Below, in pieces: positions 54,247-62,877 of a DNA stretch of 64,000 nt. Positions within the stretch are counted from its first letter, which is position 1, and each line of letters begins with the position of its first letter. The translations under genes and the position numbers were made by a program. The notes under the pieces were generated by a model that searched no databases, was not told the origin of the DNA, and was given only the letters and a program-made list of their open reading frames with translations. The stretch is from Xanthomonas hortorum pv. pelargonii (lineage in GTDB: Bacteria > Pseudomonadota > Gammaproteobacteria > Xanthomonadales > Xanthomonadaceae), in NCBI RefSeq assembly GCF_024499015.1, contig NZ_CP098604.1, forward strand, positions 5,150,438-5,214,437, given 5' to 3'.

Positions 54247-55015
54247 CCCCAGAGGGCCAGCGCGCAGCGCTGGCCCTTGGGCTTGTCCATTACAAAACAA
54301 CTCAAACGGGCGGTAAGCCAACCGGCACCGTCACCATCGAAATAGATCCCCTTCAAGCGAAGGCGCAACGGCTGCGCAAGTCCGTTATCACCGGAGCGCG
54401 TTTGCATGACCAGGAAGCACGGAAAGGTTCGCGACAAGGTGCGTGGTACATGCTCACTCTCACCTACGACGATGGAAGCAACGCAAGCCCTGGCGACGTT
54501 AGCGGCCTACTTGCATGCTTCCGCAGCCACCTCAATCGAATTGCAAATCGACGGAGCCGGTTTAAAGGTCAAAGCCTTCGTTACCTATGGGTCGGGGAGC
54601 TTACCCAGCGTCTCCGCGTCCACTACCACCTCTTGATCTGGGTGCAAAGGGCATCTGGTTCGGCAAGCCTGATCAGAAGGGATGGTGGAAACATGGCCTC
54701 ACCAAAATGGAGAAAGCCCGCAACTGCGTCGGCTATCTCGCCAAGTACGCAAGCAAGTTCACTGCCCTTACAGCTGGAGCTTTTCCCAAGGGATTCCGTA
54801 CACACGGTGTCGGTGGACTCAACACAGAATCCAAGCGCGAATTGCGCTGGTGGAAAGCCCCGAAAGACGCGCGTGAAGCTCTCGGCGGGGAAGCGGATAT
54901 CCGCAAAGCAAAGGGCGGATGGTTTGACAGGCTTACCGGAGAGTTCTGGCCGTCTCCGTGGAAAGTCACATTCATTTTCGGCCGGACATTTGCCTGGAAG
55001 GTAGTCCAACTATGA
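54210..55015 (+). CDS. filamentous phage replication initiator (gII-like), frameshifted
   Basis: GTG start at 54210 ([20 protein letters not shown]). Rolling-circle Rep features: [20 protein letters not shown], the HUH-like segment [12 protein letters not shown] and the Tyr motif [14 protein letters not shown]. At 54646-54648 one A is missing from an A run; with it the protein reads [20 protein letters not shown] and continues to WKVVQL at 55015, 268 residues. It nicks the phage plus-strand origin and starts rolling-circle replication. It overlaps the gV start by 4 nt. Confidence 0.8.
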
Positions 55016-55308
55016 AAGTTCAGATCATGAGTTCCGCAGTCGCGGTTCGTTCGTTCCCTGCGCGCGATGGCAAGCCTGCCACGCATTTTCGTGAGCAAAC
55101 CGCAGCTGTGCTGCGCGAAGGCGATTTCCCGCTGCCGTTCACCATCGGTCTTGATGAGGATCAACCGCCGTATGGCGATGGCTTCTACGTCATCGATCCA
55201 AAGTCGTTGCAGAACAATAAATACGGCGGTCTTGAGTTCGGCCGTCGCATTCGCCTGATTCCGGACCCGACTGCGAAGCTGCAACAGCAGCCCGCCAAGG
55301 TCGGCTAA
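55012..55308 (+). CDS. filamentous phage ssDNA-binding protein (gV-like)
   Basis: 98 residues: [20 protein letters not shown] then [20 protein letters not shown] and [20 protein letters not shown]. Size, position right after the replication gene and the beta-rich OB-like pattern match gV proteins of Xanthomonas inoviruses, which coat newly made plus strands and block their conversion. Confidence 0.8.
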   Translation: MKVQIMSSAVAVRSFPARDGKPATHFREQTAAVLREGDFPLPFTIGLDEDQPPYGDGFYVIDPKSLQNNKYGGLEFGRRIRLIPDPTAKLQQQPAKVG

Positions 55309-55311
55309 ACC

Positions 55312-55533
55312 ATGGCCACACCGGAACCGCTGTTCGTCATCGGCTGCGCTGCGCAAAACATGCAGCAGGACGGGACGTGTTTGGTTCCGGTGTGGGTGCC
55401 GTACCACCAGCCAATTCTTCCACCCCTGGATTTGGCAGATGGAACCATGATCGCTTTCGCCATCGTATCGGTGTGGGCTATCGGGTTGAAAGCGCGCCTC
55501 GTATTCCGCGCGGCGCGTCTTGGGGTCTACTGA
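55312..55533 (+). CDS. small phage membrane protein (minor coat candidate)
   Basis: 73 residues; a soluble N-terminal half with two Cys (FVIGCAAQNMQQDGTCLVPV) and a membrane helix (MIAFAIVSVWAIGLKARLVF). Located between gV and gVIII, where small coat or assembly proteins of inoviruses are encoded. Confidence 0.65.
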   Translation: MATPEPLFVIGCAAQNMQQDGTCLVPVWVPYHQPILPPLDLADGTMIAFAIVSVWAIGLKARLVFRAARLGVY

Positions 55534-55550
55534 AAATGGAGAGATTTACT

Positions 55551-55787
55551 ATGAACGTTGTCAATGCTGCCCGTCGTTTCGCTTCGTCCACCAGCGCCAA
55601 GGTCACTGCCGGCGCTTCCACCCTCCTGGCATCCGGTGCCGCATTCGCAGCCGGTACGGGTTCGCCCGGTGCTGCCGTTGCTGGCGAGTTGGCCAGCGGT
55701 AAGGGCGATGTGATGTTGGTGATCGGTGCCTGCGCCGTCATCCTCGGCGCGATCATCCTCTGGGCCTACGTGAAGCGCGCCCGCTAA
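55551..55787 (+). CDS. major coat protein (gVIII-like)
   Basis: 78 residues from the ATG at 55551, with GGAGAG about 8 nt upstream. MNVVNAARRFASSTSAKVTA and a hydrophobic stretch ending AAFA form a signal peptide; the mature protein of about 45 residues has an acidic start (GELASGKGD), a membrane helix (VMLVIGACAVILGAIILWAY) and a basic tail VKRAR. This is the classic pVIII design. A strong terminator follows, as expected for the most abundant virion protein. Confidence 0.88.
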   Translation: MNVVNAARRFASSTSAKVTAGASTLLASGAAFAAGTGSPGAAVAGELASGKGDVMLVIGACAVILGAIILWAYVKRAR

Positions 55788-55812
55788 CCGCTTCGCTCCA
55801 GGGAAAAAGTGG

Positions 55813-55844
55813 GAGGGGCGCGCGGCAACGTTCGCCCCTTTTTT
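55813..55844 (+). terminator. rho-independent terminator after the major coat gene
   Basis: AGGGGCG and CGCCCCT form the stem, followed by six T. It separates the highly expressed coat module from gIII and assembly genes. Confidence 0.9.
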
Positions 55845-55859
55845 AGGCAAAGGGGAGTT

Positions 55860-55922
55860 ATGGGCTATTTCATTCTGGTGGCAATCTTGGGTGCAGTTTG
55901 GCTCGCATTCGAGGGCATGTGA
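55860..55922 (+). CDS. tiny hydrophobic phage protein (gVII/gIX-like), 20 residues
   Basis: MGYFILVAILGAVWLAFEGM: one short membrane helix with AGGGGAG just upstream. Its TGA overlaps the ATG of gIII. Position and size fit the small end-cap proteins of inoviruses. Confidence 0.6.
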   Translation: MGYFILVAILGAVWLAFEGM

Positions 55923-57378
55923 TGCGCTGGCTCGCACGCGTGTTTGCATCGGCAGTCGTTCGGCGCTTGGCCTATCTCATCGTCGCATTGATGTTCGCCT
56001 CGTTTGGGCTCGGCCAGGCGCGCGCTCAGGACATTCCACCGTGTACGCCGACTAGCAGTCCGCTGTGTTCGCAGGGTCAGGCGTATTCCCTGGCTGCGGC
56101 TGATGCTAGCGCTGATCGATATTGCACTGCATTCGGCTCCTGGGTGATGTTGAGCTATAGCGTTTATTTGGATGGCGGAAATCGCTACGGCGTTGAGGTG
56201 CGGTGCCGAAACAACGCTGAGAATTTTGAGACCGGTTTTCGTAATAGCCGACGTTGGATGTTCGACACTTCCAAGACCTGTTCCTCGACGCCATCAGCAA
56301 TCACACAGTTCCTTCCTCTCAATGGCTCTAGCCAGTGTTGGAATGGTTGCGAAGTCAAGTACCGGCAGAACGGTGATGACGAAACTAGCACCCGCAGCAC
56401 TACGGGTGCCTTGTGCGATCCCGACTATAAGAAGAAGTGTCCACCCGGCTCGTTCTGGAACGGCTACATGGGCGTCTGCCAGCCTATTGAACCTGATTGC
56501 CCAGAGGGCCAAGTGAAGCAGGACGGCATGTGTAAGCCTGAGAATAAATGCCCGCAAGGCATGGTCGCTGTGCAGGCGTCAACTCCTGGTGCTGTGGCAC
56601 AGGGAGCGCTCTATTGCGCACCTGAAAAGAGGAATGCCCACCCGGCACGATCATGTCGCCTGCTGGCAAGTGCCTTCCCGGTGAGGGTCAGTGCGCTAAG
56701 GGTGAAGCACCCGGCAAAGATGGCACGTGCAAAAGGACGCCGATGGTGACGGCGAAGGCGATGAAGAAGGCGAGGGCGAAGGCGAGGGTGGTGAAGGCAA
56801 AAAGATGAGGCATCAGGCGGCGAAAGCTGCGAGACGCCTCCCACCTGTAGCGGCAGCGCGATCCAATGCATCCAAGTGAAAATTCAGTGGCGCATCGACT
56901 GCAATACGCGTCGTAGTCAGAACATCAGCGGCGGCGCATGTACTGCTGTTCCGGTGTGCACCGGCAAGGCATGCGATGCAATGGAGTACGCACAGTTGAT
57001 GCAGCAGTGGCGCTCAACCTGTGCACTCGAAAAGATCGCCAAGGGCGACACGTCATCCGGCAACAACACCGACAAGAATGGCAACGGCGTTGCCGACGCG
57101 CTTGAGGGCAGTGGCAACGCTACCGATCCTGGCGATGGGAAATCTGACGTGGACGGCGCTAAACGCTTCGGTATTCGCTTCTCTACTGACAAGCTGGATA
57201 GAGAGAATATTTTCGGCGGCGGCAGCTGCCCTGAGCCTCCTAGCTTCATCATCATGGGCAAGACGATTAGCGGTGGTGACTTCCCTATTTCTGTCGTGCT
57301 GCTGCAATTCTCCGTGCGCTGTTGTTGCTCTTCGGCGCGTACCTCGCTGTAAAAATTCTCATGGGATGGATGGGCTGA
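55922..57378 (+). CDS. adsorption protein (gIII-like), four homopolymer frameshifts
   Basis: MRWLARVFASAVVRRLAYLI to ARAQ is a signal peptide; a Cys-rich domain follows. The frame must be corrected four times, each by adding a base to a homopolymer: A run at 56625-56628 (giving PEKEECPPGTIMSPAG), A run at 56731-56734 (CKKDADGDGEGDEEG), A run at 56799-56803 (GKKDEASGGESCE) and T run at 57288-57290 (IFCRAAAILRALLLLFG). The result is about 485 residues with an acidic Gly-rich linker, a C-terminal domain (VKIQWRIDCNTRRSQNISGG) and a membrane anchor ending ILMGWMG. It binds the host pilus and receptor and caps the virion. Confidence 0.8.
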
Positions 57379-57379
57379 T

Positions 57380-57700
57380 ATGGGCATGGTCTGGGAGTGG
57401 ATCACCAAGGGCATTTTCTTTTTCTTCGGCAAGTTGAAGGACATTGCAGCCGGCATTGTTGGCAAAATCTTGTCGAGCTTCGGTCTCACCATCGTTTCCT
57501 TCGAAGCCGTGCTGCCAAGATTGAAGGAAGTCATCACCGAGCAGGCATCTGGCCTTTCCGGTCCTGCAATGGACTTCCTGGGCTATCTCGGCGTTGGGCA
57601 AGCTATGTCGATGGTGCTATCTGCGCTGACCGTGCAGATGGCATGGAAGGTCTTCATCATTCCGAAAACCGTCGCTGATCAGCTGGGAGCCGGCTCATGA
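57380..57700 (+). CDS. minor coat protein (gVI-like, DUF2523-like)
   Basis: 106 residues with several hydrophobic segments: WEWITKGIFFFFGKL, SGPAMDFLGYLGVGQAMSMV, LSALTVQMAWKVFII. It starts 2 nt after the gIII stop and overlaps gI by 4 nt, the usual gVI position. Together with gIII it forms the virion end that is released from the membrane. Confidence 0.8.
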   Translation: MGMVWEWITKGIFFFFGKLKDIAAGIVGKILSSFGLTIVSFEAVLPRLKEVITEQASGLSGPAMDFLGYLGVGQAMSMVLSALTVQMAWKVFIIPKTVADQLGAGS

Positions 57701-58880
57701 TCTACTGGTACACCGGCCAGCCTGGGCACGGCAAAACACTGCACGCCATTGATCGACTGCTTGAGTTCAAGGATCAGGGTCGGATCGTTTACGCGTGCAA
57801 TATCCGCGAGTTCGACTACGCCAAAACCGGCGTGCTTGAGATGACGCCGCAGCAGTTTTGCGACTGGCCTAACTTCCTGCCCGATGGTGCAGTGGCTCTG
57901 GTCGATGAGGCCTATGAACACGGCATGCTCCCCAAGCGGCCTAACAGTTCGAAGGTCCCGCATCACGTCGAACAGCTTGCGAAGCATCGCCATCGCGGTC
58001 TTGATTTCATCTTCGTCAGCCAGTCGCCCGATAAGCAGTGCGACCAGTTCGTGCACGATCTGATCGAACGACATGTGCACGTGCGCAGGCGCTTCGGAAC
58101 GAAGTTTGTTCACTTGCGCGAGTTCGACCGTTTCGAGGCGCAGGCAGAGAAGGCCACGCCGCTCGTTGTCAAGCGCAAGGCGTTGCCCAAGCGTCCCATG
58201 GGCACGTACAAATCGACTGAGCTAGACACCACTGAGCGCAGGATTCCGTGGTACTACATCGCGCTGCCGATCTTCGTGGTGGTCGGCTTGTTCTTGCTCT
58301 ATTACACGTTCGGCAACATGGGCAAGCGGCTGGGGGTGAGGCGGTTCCGGCCACTGTTCAAACGCCACAAGGCGGTGCGGCGCCGCGCGACGGAGCGTCA
58401 GCGACGGCGGCCGGCGCGGCTACGCCGCCCAAGGTCATCACTGCTGCCGAATTCGCCAAGCAATTTTTGCCGCGCGTTCCATCTGAGCCGTGGAGTGCTC
58501 CTGTTTACGATGGCAAGCTGACATTGCCCAATGAGGCACCGCGTTTGTTCTGCATGTCCTCGCTCACTGGTAGCAATGCGCATGGTGAGCGTGTCGGCCC
58601 CACGTGCACGTGCATGACAGAACAGGGCACGCATTACGTGGTGGATCAGCAGACGTGTCGCTACATCGCCAGACGCGGCCAGTACGAACCCTATCGCGAT
58701 GAGCGCAATGATCGATACGTGGATGGCCCTACGCAGATTGATCGCGGCATGCAAGCCGTGGCCCAGCGCCGCTTGGATGCAATGACCATTGATCGCGGTC
58801 AGCGTGTGCAGGGCACCTTCCCCGAATCGCCCGGCTACGTCCCGTCCACCAGCACGCCGTCAACAGGCCTTGACCTATGA
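57697..58880 (+). CDS. assembly ATPase gI (Zot family), frameshifted
   Basis: MIYWYTGQPGHGKTLHAIDR has the Walker A motif GQPGHGKT; AVALVDEAYEHGMLPKRP is Walker B; LDFIFVSQSPDKQCDQFV follows. TM segment YIALPIFVVVGLFLLYYTF. At 58332-58336 a G run of five should be six; corrected, the protein continues GGEAVPATVQTPQGGAAPRD to PSTSTPSTGLDL at 58880, about 395 residues. Zot/gI proteins drive phage extrusion at the inner membrane; the C-terminal periplasmic part is what gave the family its toxin name. Confidence 0.83.
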
Positions 58881-59560
58881 CCAGCAGCGGCCGCGAGTTG
58901 CTCAAGTGGGTCGCGCTCATCTGCATGACGTGCGACCACGTGGCAACCATCGTCTATGGCGGCTACGTGCCGGTGCTGTCGCAGCTTGGTCGCATCGCTT
59001 TTCCGGTGTTCGCCCTGGTCATGGCCTACAACCTGGCGCAGCCGCGTGCCGACTACCGCAAGTCTGTCTCGCGGCTTGCGATCTGGGGCCTCATCTCCCA
59101 GCCGGTGCATGCCTGGGTATTCGGAGCCTGGTGGCCGCTGAATGTCCTGCTGACCTTCTCCCTGGCCGCGTGCCTTGTCTGGGCGGTAGATCGTCGCCAG
59201 TGGCCGCTGGCGGCGTTCCTGGGCCTGCTGGCCCCGGTATTCGTTGATTACCAGTGGACGGGCGTCTGGCTCGTCCTGGCGGCGTGGCACTGGTTCAAGG
59301 GGCAGGGCAGGTTGGTCAATATTTTCGCCTGGTACGACACCTCCACCACGCTTGCCCACGTTCGAATCCCGGTACTGCTTGCAGCGGCCATGATTCTGAT
59401 GTGCCTCTATAACGGCAACGCCTGGGCACTGCTCGCCATTCCACTCATGGAGGTCGGTTATCGCAACTGGAAGTTGCCGCGCCTGCGGTGGGCGTTTTAC
59501 GGCTATTACGTCGGGCACCTGGCCGTTCTGAGCCTTCTCAAAGGAAATTTGGTATGCTGA
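58877..59560 (+). CDS. traX: TraX-family membrane protein
   Basis: 227 residues, about six to seven membrane helices. MTSSGRELLKWVALICMTCD is the typical TraX start (LK..A...M..DH). TraX acetylates F-pilin in conjugative plasmids; in Xanthomonas inoviruses it is an accessory gene whose target may be coat protein or host pilin. It overlaps gI by 4 nt. The second copy at 61.0-61.7 kb is nearly identical at first and diverges toward the C-terminus (LSLLKGNLVC versus LGILFRS). Confidence 0.82.
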   Translation: MTSSGRELLKWVALICMTCDHVATIVYGGYVPVLSQLGRIAFPVFALVMAYNLAQPRADYRKSVSRLAIWGLISQPVHAWVFGAWWPLNVLLTFSLAACLVWAVDRRQWPLAAFLGLLAPVFVDYQWTGVWLVLAAWHWFKGQGRLVNIFAWYDTSTTLAHVRIPVLLAAAMILMCLYNGNAWALLAIPLMEVGYRNWKLPRLRWAFYGYYVGHLAVLSLLKGNLVC

Positions 59561-60024
59561 ATTGCTGCAGCAAGCCAGCGCGCCTATCAGAGATTGCAAT
59601 GGAAAGCAATAAGGCAAGAATCATGCCATTTATCGCATGTTCATTTTACGTTTGGACTTCATTCATAGTTCCGTCAAATGCCCATGCCCAGCAGGTTCAC
59701 AAGTGCAGGGAGCGCGGCCAGGTCGTCTATCAATCCGCGCCATGCGCTGCTGGTGCTGCTGAAAAGGTCTGGGCCGCTACGCCGGTCGCTGAGCCGAGCA
59801 ACGCAGAGCTATGGCGTCGCTATCGCATCCAAAAGCAGTTGGATCGGCGGTATGCCGCTGACCGCGCATCTTCTTCAGCCGCGTCTATGTCTAGCTCTGC
59901 GTCTGGCAATGCATGCGAATCCGCGAAGCGTAACCGTGCAACGATCTATGAGACTGCCGGTGTCCACCGCGATTTCGCGCTGTCCAGCCAATGGGACAAC
60001 GCGGTCCAAGACGCCTGCAAATAA
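59554..60024 (+). CDS. secreted DUF4124-like protein, only in prophage 1
   Basis: Start at 59554 with AAAGGAAA 8 nt upstream; alternative starts at 59599 and 59623 would make the signal peptide cleaner (IMPFIACSFYVWTSFIVPSN ending AHAQ). The mature part VHKCRERGQVVYQSAPCAAG resembles the DUF4124 domain with its Cys pair; a Ser/Ala-rich helix and a C-terminal Cys pair (ACESAKRNR, QDACK) follow. No counterpart lies between traX and the hairpin in prophage 2, so it is an accessory insertion. Confidence 0.65.
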   Translation: MLNCCSKPARLSEIAMESNKARIMPFIACSFYVWTSFIVPSNAHAQQVHKCRERGQVVYQSAPCAAGAAEKVWAATPVAEPSNAELWRRYRIQKQLDRRYAADRASSSAASMSSSASGNACESAKRNRATIYETAGVHRDFALSSQWDNAVQDACK

Positions 60025-60031
60025 CCGGGGT

Positions 60032-60050
60032 GTAGGGGCATAGCCCCTAC
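60032..60050. other. conserved 8-bp hairpin of prophage 1 intergenic region
   Basis: GTAGGGGC, loop ATA, GCCCCTAC, embedded in GGGGT...GGATAACGC. An almost identical structure is in prophage 2 at 60997-61015. It is a candidate packaging signal, minus-strand origin or shared terminator of converging genes. Confidence 0.65.
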
Positions 60051-60060
60051 GGATAACGCC

Positions 60061-60414
60061 TTATCCCGCGATGCGTCCGAAGTGGCGGTCTCGCCATTCG
60101 CCAAGATCCACCACGACGACCTTGACCATTGACTGCTGAACCGCCTTGCGCTTTGCGTTCCGCCTGCGGACCGAATCCCGTATGTCGCTGGCATTGGCAT
60201 GCCATAGCAATCCGCGCAGCCGGCGTTCTGGGATCCGTTCGCCGCTGGGTGCAACGAGGTCGCGGCCGGCCAAGCGCCAGCCAGCCCACGGGCCTGTGAG
60301 TTCCACATGGTTGGTGACGACGCGTCGATGCAGATCCTTTGCGCAGCTGTTCGGGCATTGCTCGCCAACAGGCCAGCATGGCGGGCGAAGGTCGAGATTG
60401 TAGGTGTCAGTCAT
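60061..60414 (-). CDS. phage protein adjacent to attR, prophage 1
   Basis: 117 residues from MTDTYNLDLRPPCWPVGEQC. The core LTGPWAGWRLAGRDLVAPSG is related to LTGPWAGFSFVRGELVTPEG in the prophage 2 gene at 60.6 kb, defining a small family with a basic C-terminal half (SVRRRNAKRKAVQQSMVKVV). In circular phage DNA its ATG overlaps the end of the regulator gene. A DNA-related role is possible but not shown. Confidence 0.65.
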   Translation of the reverse strand: MTDTYNLDLRPPCWPVGEQCPNSCAKDLHRRVVTNHVELTGPWAGWRLAGRDLVAPSGERIPERRLRGLLWHANASDIRDSVRRRNAKRKAVQQSMVKVVVVDLGEWRDRHFGRIAG

Positions 60415-60520
60415 GCGGCGAGTTCCGTTTCGCGAGGGGAACGGTTGGGCAGGCAAGATTTGATCCAGAGCCAGATCCAGCGGAGCCGTGCCCGTGCCGC
60501 ACCCCATGCCATTTCGCATA
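60411..60520 (-). pseudogene. detached native 3' end of the prophage 1 regulator
   Basis: On the minus strand, joined through the core to PDYTLCE at 52.5 kb, the frame reads MAWGAARARLRWIWLWIKSC then LPNRSPRETELAA and a TGA that overlaps the ATG at 60414 (ATGA). No stop interrupts it. This strongly suggests the regulator crosses attP in the circular genome. Confidence 0.75.
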
Positions 60521-60537
60521 ATGTATATTATGTCAAG
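60511..60537 (+). other. hybrid dif-like XerCD site between the two prophages
   Basis: XerC arm TTTCGCATAA (from prophage 1), centre TGTATA, XerD arm TTATGTCAAG (contiguous with prophage 2). It closely resembles bacterial dif (GCGCATAA-TGTATA-TTATGTTAAAT in E. coli). It is the attR of prophage 1 and the junction with the inverted prophage 2. Confidence 0.85.
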
Positions 60538-60628
60538 ACGCTTGCGTGGCTTGCTGGGTTCGTTTGCTGCTGCAGTCACGGTGCGGCGGCGACGATGGCA
60601 CGCCAAATGGAGATTGGCAGATGCGTGA
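60530..60628 (+). pseudogene. detached 3' end of a prophage 2 regulator
   Basis: From the junction the frame reads MSRRLRGLLGSFAAAVTVRR then RRWHAKWRLADA and a TGA overlapping the start of the next gene by 8 nt. By analogy with prophage 1 this is the C-terminal part of a regulator whose beginning lies at the other end of prophage 2. The sequence differs from that of prophage 1. Confidence 0.5.
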
Positions 60629-60986
60629 TCGACAACTGACCGGCCCGTGGGCCGGTTTTTCGTTCGTACGTGGCGAGCTGGTGACGCCTGAGGGAAAGGC
60701 GTTCACAGCAACCCAGCTGACCTGGCTGGCGCTGACATCGAGCCTGGCGCGGGAATGGTCGGCAATGATGGACGAAGCCAAGCTAAGGGTGTGTAACCCT
60801 CAGTACAAACGCCTATACGTGCCAAAGCCGCCACATCGCTCAACAGCGGCCAACGTGATCTACCTGCGGGACGTAATACAGCGCAGGCATGAAGAGCGGT
60901 CATCAGTGGTGGATGACGCGGCGTCCGCCGACAGAACGCGTGTGGTCCGGCAAACACGTGGGCCACGAGGTACACGGCGCGGGTGA
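60621..60986 (+). CDS. phage protein adjacent to the junction, prophage 2
   Basis: 121 residues from MRDRQLTGPWAGFSFVRGEL; the N-terminal domain is related to that of the prophage 1 gene at 60.06-60.41 kb. It continues LTWLALTSSLAREWSAMMDE and ends in a basic tail (QTRGPRGTRRG). GGAGAT lies upstream. It runs opposite to the structural genes of its phage. Confidence 0.65.
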   Translation: MRDRQLTGPWAGFSFVRGELVTPEGKAFTATQLTWLALTSSLAREWSAMMDEAKLRVCNPQYKRLYVPKPPHRSTAANVIYLRDVIQRRHEERSSVVDDAASADRTRVVRQTRGPRGTRRG

Positions 60987-60996
60987 AGCGTTATAC

Positions 60997-61015
60997 GTAG
61001 GGGCGTAGCCCCTAC
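60997..61015. other. conserved 8-bp hairpin of prophage 2 intergenic region
   Basis: GTAGGGGC, loop GTA, GCCCCTAC, flanked by sequence like that around the prophage 1 hairpin (TATAACGC and GGGGT in inverted orientation). Between the converging 60.6-kb gene and traX. Confidence 0.65.
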
Positions 61016-61022
61016 ACCCCAA

Positions 61023-61697
61023 TCATGAGCGGAACAAGATCCCCAGAACTGCCAGGTGGCCGACGTAGTAGCCATAAAAGGCCCACCGTGTGCGTGGCAG
61101 CTTCCAATTGCGATAACCCAGCTCCATGAGTGGAATAGCGAGCAATGCCCAGGCGTTGCCGTTGTAGAGGCACATCAGGATCATCGCCGCTGCAAGAAGT
61201 ACCGGGATGCGCACGTGGGCAAGCGTGGTGGACGTGTCATACCAGGCAAAAATATTTACCAATCTGCCCTGCCCCTTGAACCAGTGCCAGGCAGCCAGAA
61301 CGAGCCAGACGCCCGTCCACTGGTAATCAACGAATACCGGCGCCAGCAGGCCCAGGAACGCCGCCAGCGGCCACTGGCGACGATCTACCGCCCAGACCAA
61401 GCACGCGGCCAGGCAGAAGGTCAGCAGGACATTCAGCGGCCACCAGGCTCCGAATGCCCACGCGTGCACCGGCTGGGCGATCAGGCCCCAGATCGCAAGC
61501 CGCGAGACAGACTTGCGGTAGTCGGCACGCGGCTGCGCCAGGTTGTAGGCCATGACCAGGGCGAACACCGGAAAAGCGATGCGACCAAGCTGCGACAGCA
61601 CCGGCACGTAGCCGCCATAGACGATGGTTGCCACGTGGTCGCACGTCATGCAGATGAGCGCGACCCACTTGAGCAACTCGCGGCCGCTGCTGGTCAT
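61023..61697 (-). CDS. traX: TraX-family membrane protein, prophage 2
   Basis: 224 residues. Identical start to the prophage 1 copy (MTSSGRELLKWVALICMTCD); substitutions appear from about residue 75 (LIAQPVHAWAFG for LISQPVHAWVFG) and the C-terminus differs (HLAVLGILFRS). It overlaps gI of prophage 2 by 4 nt. The same accessory acetylase-like role is assumed. Confidence 0.82.
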   Translation of the reverse strand: MTSSGRELLKWVALICMTCDHVATIVYGGYVPVLSQLGRIAFPVFALVMAYNLAQPRADYRKSVSRLAIWGLIAQPVHAWAFGAWWPLNVLLTFCLAACLVWAVDRRQWPLAAFLGLLAPVFVDYQWTGVWLVLAAWHWFKGQGRLVNIFAWYDTSTTLAHVRIPVLLAAAMILMCLYNGNAWALLAIPLMELGYRNWKLPRTRWAFYGYYVGHLAVLGILFRS

Positions 61698-62877
61698 AGG
61701 TCAAGGCCTGTTGACGGCGTGCTGGTGGACGGGACGTAGCCGGGCGATTCGGGGAAGGTGCCCTGCACACGCTGACCGCGATCAATGGTCATTGCATCCA
61801 AGCGGCGCTGGGCCACGGCTTGCATGCCGCGATCAATCTGCGTAGGGCCATCCACGTATCGATCATTGCGCTCATCGCGATAGGGTTCGTACTGGCCGCG
61901 TCTGGCGATGTAGCGACACGTCTGCTGATCCACCACGTAATGCGTGCCCTGTTCTGTCATGCACGTGCACGTGGGGCCGACACGCTCACCATGCGCATTG
62001 CTACCAGTGAGCGAGGACATGCAGAACAAACGCGGTGCCTCATTGGGCAATGTCAGCTTGCCATCGTAAACAGGAGCACTCCACGGCTCAGATGGAACGC
62101 GCGGCAAAAATTGCTTGGCGAATTCGGCAGCAGTGATGACCTTGGGCGGCGTAGCCGCGCCGGCCGCCGTCGCTGACGCTCCGTCGCGCGGCGCCGCACC
62201 GCCTTGTGGCGTTTGAACAGTGGCCGGAACCGCCTCACCCCCAGCCGCTTGCCCATGTTGCCGAACGTGTAATAGAGCAAGAACAAGCCGACCACCACGA
62301 AGATCGGCAGCGCGATGTAGTACCACGGAATCCTGCGCTCAGTGGTGTCTAGCTCAGTCGATTTGTACGTGCCCATGGGACGCTTGGGCAACGCCTTGCG
62401 CTTGACAACGAGCGGCGTGGCCTTCTCTGCCTGCGCCTCGAAACGGTCGAACTCGCGCAAGTGAACAAACTTCGTTCCAAAGCGCCTGCGCACGTGCACA
62501 TGTCGTTCGATCAGATCGTGCACGAACTGGTCGCACTGCTTATCGGGCGACTGGCTGACGAAGATGAAATCAAGACCGCGATGGCGATGCTTCGCAAGCT
62601 GTTCGACGTGATGCGGGACCTTCGAACTGTTAGGCCGCTTGGGGAGCATGCCGTGTTCATAGGCCTCATCGACCAGAGCCACTGCACCATCGGGCAGGAA
62701 GTTAGGCCAGTCGCAAAACTGCTGCGGCGTCATCTCAAGCACGCCGGTTTTGGCGTAGTCGAACTCGCGGATATTGCACGCGTAAACGATCCGACCCTGA
62801 TCCTTGAACTCAAGCAGTCGATCAATGGCGTGCAGTGTTTTGCCGTGCCCAGGCTGGCCGGTGTACCAGTAGATCAT
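61694..62877 (-). CDS. assembly ATPase gI (Zot family), prophage 2, same frameshift
   Basis: Mirror copy of the prophage 1 gene (coordinates sum to 120574), including Walker A GQPGHGKT, Walker B ALVDEAYEHG, the TM segment and the same five-G run (62238-62242) that breaks the frame. The two frames together give the full protein ending PSTSTPSTGLDL. Sequence differences from copy 1 are very few. Confidence 0.82.

Larger units (their letters stand above)
52522..60527 (+). mobile_element. filamentous prophage 1 (Cf/XacF1-like), about 8.0 kb
   Basis: Bounded by direct copies of the 15-bp core TTCGCATAATGTATA (52522-52536 and 60513-60527), giving a 7,991-bp unit. Gene order is regulator (-), small genes, gII replication, gV, small coat gene, gVIII, minor coat, gIII, gVI, gI, traX, DUF4124-like gene, and a reverse-strand gene, as in Xanthomonas inoviruses that use host XerCD at dif. 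Confidence 0.85.

Noticed and set aside
57697..58880. Zonula occludens toxin as a virulence factor
   Set aside because: The gene is the normal gI assembly ATPase of filamentous phages in its usual position; toxin activity cannot be inferred from the sequence.
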